Shown here in pieces: positions 1 to 12,620 of a DNA stretch of 64,000 nucleotides. Under the pieces are notes generated by a model. That model was not told the origin of the DNA, ran no database searches, and saw only the letters and a program-made list of their open reading frames with translations. The position numbers and the translations under genes were made by a program. Each line of letters opens with the position of its first letter. The stretch's first letter is position 1. The stretch covers positions 89,412 to 153,411 of the forward strand of contig JAVLUZ010000349.1 in assembly GCA_036768485.1 (NCBI GenBank). Direction: 5' to 3'. The DNA is from Mermis nigrescens (lineage: Eukaryota; Nematoda; Enoplea; Mermithida; Mermithidae).

Positions 1-352
1 TTTTCATAGAAGTAAGCCGCATTGAATTTAAAAAACATCAAAGTTAGCTAGATGAAAATAAAAGAAAAAACAACACCAAAATATGCTTTTTAACCCCTCC
101 CAATGTTAACCCGCTTTACACTGCCCCGCCAGTAATAAATCGCTCTTAAAAAACTAAAAACCTCCTCCGACATAATTCAGTTGATTACATTTAAGAATCC
201 AAATTTAACTGAAAGCAAAACGAATCACATAAGTTGTGTGACCAACCAAATTTTGTATAATTATATGTTAAAACGTTATGTAAGAACGTCACACACTCAA
301 TTCTAGGCGAGTATTGAGCACACGTTGGTATGGTGAAGAAAGGGGGTTTAGG
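1..352. other. No gene seen
   Basis: AT-rich sequence at the window edge. I see no coding signal, RNA gene or clear repeat before the first MITE copy. Confidence 0.5.
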
Positions 353-615
353 CATAGGTGGGCAGCACCGAAAATCTGAGCTAAAGGGGTCGGGCTGAAA
401 AATTTCTGGAAAGAGAGGGTGTGAAAAAATTTTCAAAGGTCAAAAAATGGTCATAAAAGTGGTCGTATGGTGGAAAAACACCATTTTTCGATGTTTTTCA
501 TCAAGCACTATCCGATGGCATGGGGTATTTTGATTTCTGGGGGATGGAGTAATCCAACATCTCAAGGGAAGGATGCAAACCCCTCCACACCCCCTCCATC
601 CCACGCCCACGTGTG
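353..615 (+). mobile_element. hAT-like MITE, family 1, copy A (degenerate)
   Basis: The left end CATAGGTGGGC and right end GCCCACGTGTG are imperfect inverted repeats of the family termini. The interior keeps the family core (AAAACACCATTTTTCGATG and the CAAGCACTATCC block) but is rearranged near the right end. The flanking 8-mers GGTTTAGG and AGTCTAGG agree at 6 of 8 positions, as expected for an aged 8-bp target duplication. There is no transposase, so it is non-autonomous. Confidence 0.65.
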
Positions 616-815
616 AGTCTAGGGTATCTTGAACCTCGACGAGGAGGACCCTTAGAGTTGAATTTTTCACATGTTTCCTGTGGGGTTTTGCCGGTTTTAC
701 ACCACCCAGACCCCGAAATTTAGCTATTACGTGCAAAAACAAAGAATGGCATCAAATTTTTTATCATCGATTTAAAAAAAAACGCACCACTAAGACATGT
801 TCTGATATAGCTGCG

Positions 816-1997
<1,182 letters not shown>

Positions 1998-2133
1998 ATT
2001 CCCTTGAATGGAACTGAAAATACCAACTTACCTGGTTCGTGTTATTTTTTGTTTAGGGAGCTACCATTCCCTTGAATGGAACTGAAAATACCAACTTACC
2101 TGGTTCCTGTTGTTTTTTGTTTAGGGAGCTACC
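1998..2133. repeat. 68-bp direct tandem duplication
   Basis: Two head-to-tail 68-bp units (1998-2065 and 2066-2133) start with ATTCCCTTGAATGG and end with GGGAGCTACC. They differ at only about two bases, so the duplication is recent. No coding function is seen. Confidence 0.9.
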
Positions 2134-2895
2134 GACCGCTCTCTTAACTGGCCGGGAAAAAGATTACCTAACACTCGCAGCAAATAGGCTTTGCACAGGC
2201 ACTTAAAATTTACTGAAGTGCTTTCCAGCCGACGTTTCATTGGATTTAAGCCAGACTCGCCTTTTAAATATTTCACTGTTTTTTGGAAGAATTTCCGAAA
2301 TGAAATCGAAGATAGGTACTTATGTACTTACATACTAAAAAGCGATAATTTCAATTCCTCTTTATTTAGGGGATTTTGTAGACCAGATCTAGCCATGAAA
2401 GCGGCTAATAGCTGAAAGAATGATAGGCGCTATGTTCGACTTCCGCTCTGCTTGTAACGTTAAAACGCAGTAGTAAACGCTACGATTACGTATCATTAGA
2501 CTTTTACCGGTAGATACGCATATGCTAATTAAGACTTTTACCTACTGTACTGCATAACGATTATAATAACTAGAACGATTATCAGCGACTTCGAGGCATC
2601 ATATATAATGAAGATAAATGAATGATAATAGGTAATTAAGATGAGTTTAAATTCAACTTTGTGGGGAAGTGATTGATATTCACTGCAAAGAAGAAGCATC
2701 CGAAGTTCGGCGATAATCTTATATTGTAAGTAGCTTCTTCCCACCTTACATTTCCACAATTTTACGACGAATCGATTGGGGGAGGTCATTGCAGCCATAT
2801 TGCTGGGGTTGTTAGCTATTATGGAGGTTAAGATATTTTGGCAGGTCAAATCCCATCCCCAAGAACACGTGCAACGTGTTTAGCAATTTATGTAT
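2134..2895. other. No gene seen
   Basis: Short ORFs here have no recognisable domain or splice context. I see no repeat that I can define. Confidence 0.4.
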
Positions 2896-3171
2896 CACAC
2901 CTGGGCGTAGAGGGGTTTGGGGACTATGCACCCCCCATCCCGAGGAACTAAATTACCTATCTAGAAATCAAAATGCCTTCCCCCCAGAATTAAATTTTTA
3001 AATTTTTTTTCGTTTTTTCGCAATTTTTCGATGCCAATGGATGGAGATGGATGTGCTTGATGAGAAACGTCGAAAAATGGTGTTTTTTCGCCTTACCACC
3101 ATTTTTAAGGCCATTTTTTGACCTTTGAGAAATGTTGCACCACCCATAATTTTAATCCTGCCCATATATAG
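2896..3171 (-). mobile_element. hAT-like MITE, family 1, copy B
   Basis: Reverse-orientation copy. It starts with CACACCTGGGC, the complement of the family right end, and closes with a decayed left end near GCCCATATAT. The core is intact (CGTCGAAAAATGGTGTTTTT with the CAATGGATGG block). The flanks TTATGTAT and TCTTGTAT agree at 6 of 8 positions. The far terminus is uncertain by a few bases. Confidence 0.7.
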
Positions 3172-5560
3172 TCTTGTATTATGCGGCGGTCGTGAACTAT
3201 GCGGCGATTGAGCAACCGACTCAAACTTTTCAAATGCGGGCGAGGAGGGTCTGAAATTCGAATAAGTTTTTAAGGTCAAAAAGTGTCAAAAACCTTATAC
3301 CAAAAACTCTGTTTACAACGTTTCCTATCAAGCTCTAACTAATCGTCGCGACATAATAAAATCAATAAGAAACTAAAACTCATTAAAATTTAATTCGGGG
3401 AACTTGTGAATTTGAAAGGTCTACTCGCTAAAGACAAAGCAGATGAAAAAACGTACGTTTTGCATACAAAAAATTTTATTGAAACTCCGTGAGAAGTGAC
3501 TAATAGTTTCAAGTGACTCATCGCTCCTGAAATTCATAAGTAAACTTATTTAATTAATTAATCAATCACAACATTGTTTTTACTGATATTCCGCAATCAA
3601 TTGTCTTTTTTCGTTATTTTTACGTCGTTTTCTCTCGTCGTAGATCTCACTTCGCTTTTCTTGTCCCTATTGTTTATTCTTACTTTTCTTCCTGACGTTT
3701 CTGCATCTTGTTTCATTTCAGATGCTCGCGGCTTGCAGGTAGGATATTTATAATTTATAATTTATAATCCCCGCAGAATAGCAACTCCCCCACTCCACGA
3801 AAAGGCTCTAACCCCCCAGAATTATCGATTTTTCGGAAAAATTATAAAAAGCGCGCCTTTTTCAAGCGTTTTTAGTTCATTTTTGGCTCAGAGTCTCAAA
3901 TTTTTGGCGCTAGAGCTATTTACACATTTTTTGACTATATTTTGTTTAATTGTCTCGATTTTTTTCGAAATGTTTTATATTTTTATGTTCTAGAAAGAAC
4001 GAGCATTGTTCAAAATGTCTAAAAACTGTGTTAATCACATGAACCTATCGTTTTTAGCCCACACACTTTTTAAAAAATTTTTTCGGGCCCGACCCATAGG
4101 TGCAAAAGGTCAGGGTCGGCATAGGGGGTGAATTACCTAAAATCCAGAACAGTAGATGTAACGTTCATGATTTTTTGCTGTTTTAAGGATCAAAATGGTC
4201 AAAATGGTCTGTTAAACGTTTTTCAGTAATAACATCGCATTTTGAAAGCATTTTTAGTCCATTTTGACAGCATTATATCACTTTTAACATCGAAAAATGC
4301 AAAACCTTATCAATTTTGGGCGCTTTTTGGATAAAAAGTACTTGAAAGTACTAATCTGACGCGAAAGGCCGGAAAAATTTTGACGTTTTTACTGCTTTTG
4401 ACCTAAAAATGATGCAAAAAAAACGTTCCATCAGCTCAAAATCGACGGACAATACCTGTCTGGCTCACCCGTCAGGGCGAAGGGGGTAAGGGGTAATACT
4501 TTTATCATCCCCCTTACGTGCAGTCTGACCCTCCCCCAGAATTCTAATTATGTACGTGTATGCTGATGACTCCCTGGCTTGCTAATCCCCCAAAGCGGCT
4601 ACACATATGGCACCAATCATCCTTACTTCGTTGTCAATCTGTTCATAGTCATTTTTGAAGAGTTGGGCTACATAAAGACAATTTCAATTTTTGACATTTT
4701 TGCTATGCGCAATCGTTTACAGAGCTCAGAATTTCCATGAGTCGGCCGCCCACAAAAATTTTATTCTCGCGATGTCCAAACACACATGCGTCAAACACGC
4801 CTTCTTTGAAGTTTTCGAAAATATCAAGGCGATGAAATTGAAACAACCCTTGGTCCAAAATAATCGAAAAATCATCGTGGTTATGCTTGTTCTTCTCTGA
4901 AAAGAACATGAAAAATGTTCTATCGCTTTTGAATCAAACAATCGCTGAAAACTCTTAAAGAACAAATTCTGTTATAACCTTAAATACTGAATGGGTGTGG
5001 AGCAGCAATTAAATCAGCAGGGAGTTATACCTGAATAATATGGGCGTGCAGTGGAGGTTATAGGGTTTCAAAGTATGTGGTTCAGCCCTCCATGATCCGA
5101 AAACCGACGCAGAATCTGGCAGATCCCAAAATTGAATTTTCAGCGATATTTGAGATTTTACTACATCAGATCCCAGAATTCTCTTTGTATATGAGGTCAA
5201 AACCATACACTTCACTGGATTTTCACACTTACTGACAAATTCGATGAGCATATGCCTGTAAATTTCGATCCATTAATACTTATGAGAAAAGTAAAAGCAA
5301 TAAATAATCGAAATTCCTTGGGCTTTCAGAAGTATTAGACGAAAACCAGATGAGAGTTATTATACGCCTACAGTGTAATTGTAGACCAAAGCAAGTACAC
5401 ATCCTGTTCATCGAATATTGCAATTCAATGAATCTTTGATTCGAGCTTTCTCGTCTTTCTTTATTCAAAAATCGTATGATACAAAACATACCAGACAACG
5501 TATCTTTCCGAACTCGTTGGCACAAGTAAGCAGCCTAATGTATTGCTAATCAAAAAGTGT
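3172..5560. other. No gene; repeat debris
   Basis: No coding region is supported. A stretch near 4530-4562 (CCCAGAATTC followed by a CGTGTATG-like end) resembles one end of MITE family 1, but no partner end was found. The rest is unstructured to my eye. Confidence 0.35.
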
Positions 5561-5561
5561 C

Positions 5562-5690
5562 GGCCACTCTGAGCAGTCGGCCAACCGGCACGGTCGGCCA
5601 TTAGGAACAGTTGGTATTATCGGTGACCCGGGAATTTTTTGATTGGCAGATCTATTTTTTGTTTTAATTTGTCGGTGATCCGGGACGAGA
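5562..5690. repeat. Short direct repeats
   Basis: GTCGGCC recurs several times between 5562 and 5603, and CGGTGACCCGGGA / CGGTGATCCGGGA occurs twice (near 5621 and 5672). Low-order repetition with no gene. Confidence 0.5.
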
Positions 5691-5900
5691 CTCTGGATTA
5701 TACCGAATGAGTACTTGAGTTTGAATAGTACGCGGAAATTAATGTTGATTATAGAAATTTGTCAATATGACAGACAGGGCAGGAAAAGAAGCCGAGATCA
5801 AAAAATATAAGTTATACGAGTTGCGCCGCCTCCGTACCTAGAACCACAAGGATACGACATATAACCTACCTACGGATCTTACCTAAGTACCTAGGCTACA

Positions 5901-6160
5901 CTTAGTCGCTAGCATGGCAAAAAGGTCTAAGTGCATCCCAAGTGAAATTGGAGTTACACATAACATTTGATTTGTCTCAAGAAGCTCTATACATTGAAGA
6001 TGGTCTCGTACCGTAATAATGAAAATTCACTGTGCAAAACATCTGAACCTAAAGGTCTAAGTACACTAAAAGGTCTGAGTCAGAAACTATGAATTCGTTT
6101 TCCTCAAAACAATCAAAACGTGTCTTTAGACCCTTTTTGCCATGCAGGACGGCGACTTAG
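5901..6160. mobile_element. Inverted-repeat element, MITE-like
   Basis: The left end CTTAGTCGC, then CATGGCAAAAAGGTCTAA, is mirrored by the right end (TTAGACCCTTTTTGCCATG, then GCGACTTAG). Copies of AAAGGTCTAAGT and AAAGGTCTGAGT lie inside. I could not find a convincing target duplication, so the superfamily is open. Confidence 0.55.
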
Positions 6161-7758
6161 CAATGGTCAGGTTGCTAGAGACTCTAGGTCGCAATCCAAC
6201 CTAAGTGACCCTCAAAGGTCCACAGCCTCGATCTCCTTGGTCCTAAATTGTTGACCACTTCTTGTCGAAGGATCTCGGCAGCAATGCCCCAGGAACCTAA
6301 CGCATAGTTACTTACTCAACCCCGGATATTGCTCACAAGGTCAGCTGGACCTTTTCCCAAAACCTCAGAAATTCTCAAGTTAATGATTTAATTTATTTCA
6401 ATCATCACTGCTAGTATTCAGAAATGTTCTCGGTTCCTAATAGCACTCATGAACAATGATTCCAACAACAGCGAACTCTATGTTGGACAGTCATCATACA
6501 TAAAGATGAAGTAATAATTTTTATGAATTTTTGGTTTGAAAATGGGTAAATGAATTTTTGAAAAGTAAAAGAATATCAAAAAGGGTTCACCTCTCAAACA
6601 GGCACTAAAATCGTTGTGCTGGGCCCCAGTATCGAGTTACTCTCTGTATATGTATGTTACCTCTGGGTAAGCATAACTAATTTACTAAATGAAACAAACA
6701 AATACAGCTCTAGCGCGAGTGAGATCCAATGCTCAAAATAGCGGCGCGAGCAAACAAGAAAATAATTTGACATCCTCGGTCGGAAAAAGATACAGTCCAA
6801 CTACAAAGTCAACAGCAGGTGACTGAATTCAACAAAAGCGACAGTAATAGCTACTGATACAAGAAGAGTAAACGTAAAATACGATAAATTGTATACAGTT
6901 TCATATGACATACTTTATTTACACAGATACGACAAATATTGACAGACTGATCTCAACGCATTCTTGACAAAAGACCTGTTGAGTCCTCCTGAGTTTTTAA
7001 GATAAAAATGTAGGGAGAAGTACGAATCTGCAGGCATAACCCAAGCTAGCGCATCTCTAGGATGCAGCTTGATTAGCTAGGGTTAATGCGAATGATGGGG
7101 ACTGATGGTGATAACGTCAAATTTGAATAGCTTGGCGTTTCGGAAGTACCAATTCATAAGTTAGTAAATACTGTACCGATTTCGATACGGTAAACAGCGA
7201 TCGCTTTGTAAATGTTCGTACTGTGTAACGACATCAGTAACAAAAGGAAGATGACTTGATACAAACGAAAGAAAAAATACGCAAATTAATTAGTAACTGA
7301 AACAGAAAACACAGGATGCTGCTCTAGTAAGAAGAAGCGAAATCTGACAAAAATGCAGGTGGTGCGTTTAGCACTCAATAGATAGGCTTGAAATTTCTCT
7401 CTGTTGAAATTTTAGAGCAGAAGATTCAATGGAACATACAATTTTAACATCAGAATAATTAAATACCCATCTCACAACTGTCGTTATATTTAAAAATCCT
7501 GATGAGCGCTTAATAAAACGTCGTTTTATCATACCATTAAAATACCGTTTAAAACATGGATTTTTAATAAGTCAAAAACAGCAGTTTAAGTCAAGGAGAC
7601 TGCGGTAACCGCTCCGGAGCCAGAAGATCAATAATATTAACAAAACAGTAAACGCAACTCTGTAGCGCGGTAAAAACAACTCTGTTGCGCCATTCAAATT
7701 CGCCAAAAATAGTACGTTGTTAGAGGCATAATTCACATCAAAAGCTTTCGTTTTTGTT
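6161..7758. other. No gene seen
   Basis: AT-rich DNA with no supported exon or repeat. A hydrophobic minus-strand ORF ending at 7572 overlaps the DB exon out of frame and is probably incidental. Confidence 0.4.
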
Positions 7759-8037
7759 TTATTTCTTGGCACTTGAGCCATATTGATGACACGCCAAAAT
7801 TTTATTTATTCTGAGACCGCATTTACGTCGCGGCCGTGTTAATTCGAAATTTTCTTGCTGATTGCAAAACGGGACACAGGCATCATCCTCGCTTTCGCTT
7901 ACCCCCTTAGCCCAGCAACATTCCCGCTTATCCTTAGAGGCGTCCATACCATCGTTGGCGCATCGCATGTATTTGACAACATTCGCCGTTAAGTTGCATT
8001 GGCTATAAGTCTTGTTGGCGATAAAAGTTACATAGAC
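7759..8037 (-). CDS. Candidate exon: cysteine-rich DB-like module
   Basis: This 92-codon open stretch begins right after a convincing 3' splice site (TTTTACCACAG just above 8037) and ends with a TAA that overlaps an AATAAA. The peptide has a closely spaced cysteine pattern (CAND, then ECCWAKGV, CVPFC, KCG, LACHQYG). That matches the DB module (Pfam DB) found in secreted or membrane immunoglobulin/fibronectin-III proteins of arthropods and nematodes. One N-glycosylation sequon (NKT) and a second (NLT) lie near its start. It would be the last exon of such a gene, or an internal one if a donor lies before the stop. I cannot find Ig or FN3 exons upstream (higher coordinates), so the rest is either outside the window, or absent and this is a fragment. 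The domain call is by eye. Confidence 0.5.
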   Translation of the reverse strand, partial: VYVTFIANKTYSQCNLTANVVKYMRCANDGMDASKDKRECCWAKGVSESEDDACVPFCNQQENFELTRPRRKCGLRINKILACHQYGSSAKK

Positions 8038-9093
8038 CTGTGGTAAAACATGCACAGTACAAGAACTCTAAAGGATCGAATGAATAATTTTTTTAGAATG
8101 ATTTTTCAGGCTCGAAAGCTATAAATATACATTAAAAACGACATTTATCTGTTTTCTAGCAAAGTTCATCTTCCTTTTTTCTGAAACATGAAAAGATGAA
8201 AATTTTAAACAACGTCAAAAATGAAAAAATGGCAAGTTTAACAAAATATGGTCGAAAAAATGAGTAAAGGGCGCGAAGGGCCAAAAGTTTGACACCTTTG
8301 AGCATAAGGAAAGCAGAAAAGCAGCAGCGCCTTTTTTTAAATTTTTTTCCAAATTAAAATGTCTGGGCATTAAAAGTTGAAATTATTAAAATGAAAGACT
8401 TTGTTAAGCTATTCATCAAAGAAGAATAACCTCAGAGACCTAACTAGTCATAATATCTGGTGGCATAAAGTTACATTCTCAGCAAAAACTATAATCGGTA
8501 TGTGCAAACACTGATAACAAGAATTTTAAAGCATCATATATTGATGTTGATCTCATTTGCAAGACGGAGGTTTATATGGCAAAACAACCTTAGACGGAGC
8601 ACATTCAGCCTAAATGCGTGAATGTGCTAAAATCGCACCAATAATCTCTAAGATAATTTTAAATGTTTATGATATACCGAGTGTATTTGCATCTCTTAAT
8701 AAGCATGCTAAGCCCATGTTGTACATGCACAGCCTACAATTCAGCTATTTGAGCCAAAAAAACAGTGTAGTTTGACGTAAAAACAGTCAAAAACAGTAAA
8801 ACTACTAGCTTTTCTCGACCATGACCCATAATCAACAACTTTTCAGCTAAATTAGTTCACAAACTCACAGTTTAGGTACAGCTTCTACAGCACATGCTTG
8901 ATTTGATCTAAATCCAAGATTTTAGCTCAATCGGTCCATTATTTGCAATGGCAGGGGATACACATAATACGCAAAGACATGTTGATGTGTTGCAATATGA
9001 GACCCTCGCCTCATTTATTTTCCTTAACACATATGCGCAGTGTGTGCCGTGGTAGCAAAAACGAACCACTGCTTAAGACTTTTAAGCAAAAGC
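8038..9093. other. No gene seen
   Basis: The presumed intron or flank of the DB-like exon. No further exon of that gene could be recognised. Confidence 0.4.
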
Positions 9094-9290
9094 CACGAAG
9101 TCAAAAGGACCAGGAAGTGAGGAAGGGCCAGGTAGTCATTCAACACTCTACTCAATTCAAAATAAGCAAGAACCAGGAAGTCAAAGGGCCTGGAAGTCAC
9201 GAAGAACCAAGAAGTGACAAAGGACCAGGAGGTGACGAAGGGCCAGGAAGTGATGAAGGGCCAGGAAGTCAAAAGGGCCCGGAAGTCAAA
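9094..9290. repeat. Degenerate minisatellite, unit about 17-20 bp
   Basis: Repeats of GGGCCAGGAAGTGA(C/T)GAA with AAGTCAAAAGG variants, around ten imperfect units. Both strands read open through it because the unit lacks stops, which explains the overlapping ORFs here. Confidence 0.8.
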
Positions 9291-9884
9291 CTTATATATA
9301 CTCACCTCACTACTCCTTAGGCCCTTTTTACTTGATAGCTTAGCTAGGCTTACTCGAATATGCTTTACAACATTCACTTACTCCACACTGAAGACTTAAT
9401 TGCATAATCTGCCAGGTGAACACAAAGTGCCTGAAAGTCATGTACTTCTTAATGAATCTCTTTAATGCTTAAGCTTAGTTTACACCTTGTCTTACTTAAG
9501 CGCATATGAGGCATATTTATAACTGAGTGGCAGTGGTAGCAAGACCGGACCACTGCTACATTATAAGGGATGTGTTAGGAGTGGCTGGAACTCCCTCTCC
9601 TTCCAGAGAGTCGCTGCTGAGATAACTATAGTTTAGCTAGGAACACAATAGTACTTTACACTTGAGTCAACTTTACACTTAGTTAAGGTTGGTCTTACTT
9701 TGATCCTAGGCTTATTTTACACCATGGCTTGCTCAGGCTAAATTTGCCCCTTCCTATCCTTAACCTTTGTATATGATTTAGCACTGCCAATGCTTAAACA
9801 TTGCCTACCCTTAACCATTGCTTTCTGACCCCTACCCCAGGGAGCAAGGCTTTACCTCCTCGCCTATGCTTAAGCGCTGTACAT
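9291..9884. other. No gene seen
   Basis: Sequence rich in CTTA and CTTAACC motifs, without a definable repeat unit or coding signal. Confidence 0.35.
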
Positions 9885-9895
9885 ATTATAACGGT
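9885..9895. repeat. Target-site duplication (left)
   Basis: ATTATAACGGT, identical to 11231-11241 on the other side of the foldback-like element. Part of the 11-bp identity could be chance, so the true duplication may be 8-11 bp. Confidence 0.7.
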
Positions 9896-11230
9896 CCCGT
9901 CTCGCTAGACCCATCGTCCCGCTTGACCCACCGTCCGCTAGACCCAACGTCCCACTAAACCCACTTTTACGTCCTGCTAGACCCACCGGAAGTCACGCTA
10001 GACCCACCACGTGCATAATGAGGTGTCCCGCTAGACCCACCGTTTTGCGACCGTCCCGCTAGACCCATTGTCTCGGAAGACCCACCAGAGAAGAAAATTA
10101 TGTGCGCTTATAAGTAAAAACAGAAATGCTTTCAGAGTGCATCCATTCAAGTATATGTTTTCAGTCAAATATATAAATAAATATTTAAAAAATAATTGCA
10201 TTCAATTGACCACCTAATCAATTAAATTTAATTATTAGATAAATAAATTTTGTATATTATTGCATGAAATTGTGTATATTACAAATTATAACATGCAAAG
10301 AAGATATGTGCGTGCATGTGTGAGGCAATGGTTAGTAACCAGCCATGGCCGATAATTTTTTAAGAATAAATTTATATTTTTCATGTCAAGGAATACACTC
10401 TTGTCAAACACATTTCAGAGTGCATTTTTTGCTTATTATCGTAATGGTACTGTACTCTTTGTATCGTCCGATCAGGGAATTTCCTTATACTAAGTAGACA
10501 CACAGATTGAAGCGTTGACACTGCATTCTGATAACAGTACAGATATGCACATATGAATATGATGAAAAGCAAGTAGGCATTTAACAAAGATGGCTCAACA
10601 ATAATCGGGCCGAGCGGATGTTGCAAATTCTCAGTAAAAAATTGAAAATGTTAATTAGGTCATTGTCAATAAATCCGAATCTATTTTTTAAAATAGGACT
10701 AAGGAGCGCTAATGTCCATGTGCTCACTTTATTTCATCGCTTCAAATACTATATAGAAATTTTGATTTCGAATCGAATCATGGATTTCGGTCGCGCTAAT
10801 TTCGTTTTAATTCGTTATATGAAGTCAGCTAAGTTAGTCTGTGAAGCTGATAACGAAACTTTTTTCGAATGAAGTACCTATGGTAATTATACACAATTGC
10901 ACATTCATGAAAACAACGTGTCCGCTTGTTATTGACTTTTGCACACCTCAAACTTGCTTTTTAATTAATTATTACAAAGAATTTTGCAGAATTCACTTAA
11001 GCGTCTTGATAACTATTTTTCATTTCACGTGTAAAATGTATGTCTTCATATTTTCGATTGGGTCTTCCGAGACAGTGGGTCTAGCGGGACGGTCGCAAAA
11101 TGGTGGGTCTAGCGGGACACCTCATTATGCACGTGGTGGGTCTATCGGGACGAAAAAGTGGGTCTAGTGGGACGGTGGGTCTAGCGGGACGGTGGGTCTA
11201 GCGGGACGGTGGGTCAAGCGGGTCACAATC
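9896..11230. mobile_element. Foldback-like element with iteron-built inverted ends
   Basis: Each end consists of repeated boxes of the form GTGGGTCTAGCGGGAC, as the complement on the left. The left arm covers about 9896-10088 and the right arm about 11059-11230. Besides the boxes, the arms share the spacers GTCGCAAAA, CCTCATTATGCACGTG and GGGTCTTCCGAGACA in mirrored order. The element is flanked by an 11-bp perfect direct repeat ATTATAACGGT (9885-9895 and 11231-11241). The 970-bp centre has no credible ORF, so the element depends on a transposase encoded elsewhere. Box arrays in long inverted ends are typical of Foldback-type DNA transposons and may bind transposase. The family is not identified. 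Confidence 0.75.
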
Positions 11231-11241
11231 ATTATAACGGT
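11231..11241. repeat. Target-site duplication (right)
   Basis: ATTATAACGGT, the partner of 9885-9895. Confidence 0.7.
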
Positions 11242-11324
11242 AGCATATGCCTAACCATTTCTTATCCTTAAGAATTGCCTATCATTAACCATTCTTTATC
11301 TTATAGCGTTAGACCCAGGGTCCC

Positions 11325-11445
11325 AGGTATAACTACTCAAGTATATTTGCTCTTACATTCCATCGAAGCATTTTTCTAGCTATGCTAGTACCCTACGTCT
11401 CTTTAGAATCGTTTAACTTAATCGATCAGTAAACACATAAGTAAC
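11325..11445 (+). repeat. Single arm of palindromic repeat family Pal-A
   Basis: Contains CAAGTATATTTG, TCCATCGAAGCATTTTTCT and TGCTAGTACCCTAC, the same ordered blocks as in 33898-34130, 62460-62530 and, inverted, 61190-61270. No opposing arm is seen nearby. Confidence 0.55.
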
Positions 11446-11459
11446 TAGTCGGATAAAAT

Positions 11460-12620
11460 GTCGGAGCAAATGGGCACAGTTTTTTAAAAAAGTTACGATG
11501 TTCAACGTTTTGAAATTGAAATTAATTTTCAGATAATTGACCCTTCACAACACTCTAGGAGCAAAATAAATTAGTAGTATAAACTGCTTTACACCTCTAT
11601 CAAAAGCAAACGAATTCGTCCAGTAGAATGTGTGACCCTCGAGCAGTTAGCAATCTTAGAGGTGAGATCATGCCCCTACTCATAAAGACAGAAGATTTTG
11701 GACAAATCCGATAATGAAACGTGCTAATCATCCCGAACTTAAAACTTTACACCTCGAGGATTAACTCACTATACAATGTGAAAAACGGATCTTACTGCTA
11801 TGAGTAACCTTTCAGACGTTCTTTATTTTTTACATCAGCAGGTTCTTACCACTTCATAACAGGAGAACTAAGCGAGCATAATTATTGCAAAAACGTTTTT
11901 CACTACAGAACTGGTACTTATACCCCCAGAAATAACTCAGTATTTATGGTAGATAATCACGATCAAGCGTGATTTGTAGTGGCCAAGACCTATTTCCGTT
12001 TAAGAATAGTCCGCACAACCCGATTCGCAACCGCCGAAGTTGACAGACACACCAACCCGCAAAAAAAGTGTTTTCTACTCCAGATTTTAAACTTTACACC
12101 TTCAGACCTAACTCTATATTGATTTTAATCAAACACGTCCAAGTTCGACCTATAATCCTTGTGACGTACTTCTTTTTAATATACTTCGCCCGCCCTGGTT
12201 TATTACCGGCGATGTTGGCTATGTAAAAAGTGGTAAAAAAACGTGTTTTTTCGCGCACCGGCAGTGTGTAAACTTTGAAAATCTGAAATTAACTCCTTAT
12301 CGAGTATGAAAAACTTCGGTTTATGCTAGTTTGTAGCCTTTATATCGTAGTACCTTTAATTATTGAAATCCCTTGTTCTGCTAAATATTCGAGGTATTGA
12401 CCAATCAAAAGGAGAAGAAAACGTGTTTTTTCACTCCTTTCTGCACCCCTGATTTCAAACTATACATCTCCAGAAATAACTCGATATTGCGTTTTTCACA
12501 CGCATTTCGCTGCGATGTGTAGTCCGTGAAACGTACTTTACATTTATTTCATTTTACCTGTCCCACTGATATCCGCACTCATGTGTTTTAGGAATGAGAA
12601 ATCTACGATTCAAAATTGTA
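11460..12620 (+). repeat. Degenerate tandem array (TGTAAAG family), array 1
   Basis: Units of about 170-180 bp recur. Each has a (A)n-CGTGTTTTTTC block, then TTTAAACTTTACACC or a variant, an AACTC-ATATTG block and a GACGTAC/GAAACGTAC block. The blocks fall near 12070, 12240 and 12420. No ORF. Unit identity is low, so this is an old array. Confidence 0.6.

Noticed and set aside
7572..7781. ORF with a hydrophobic, membrane-like segment
   Set aside because: Overlaps the DB-like exon out of frame; no start context or domain. More likely chance.
8943..9377. Overlapping ORFs on both strands with Pro/Gly/Glu or Trp/Ser repeats
   Set aside because: They arise from a stop-free minisatellite unit.
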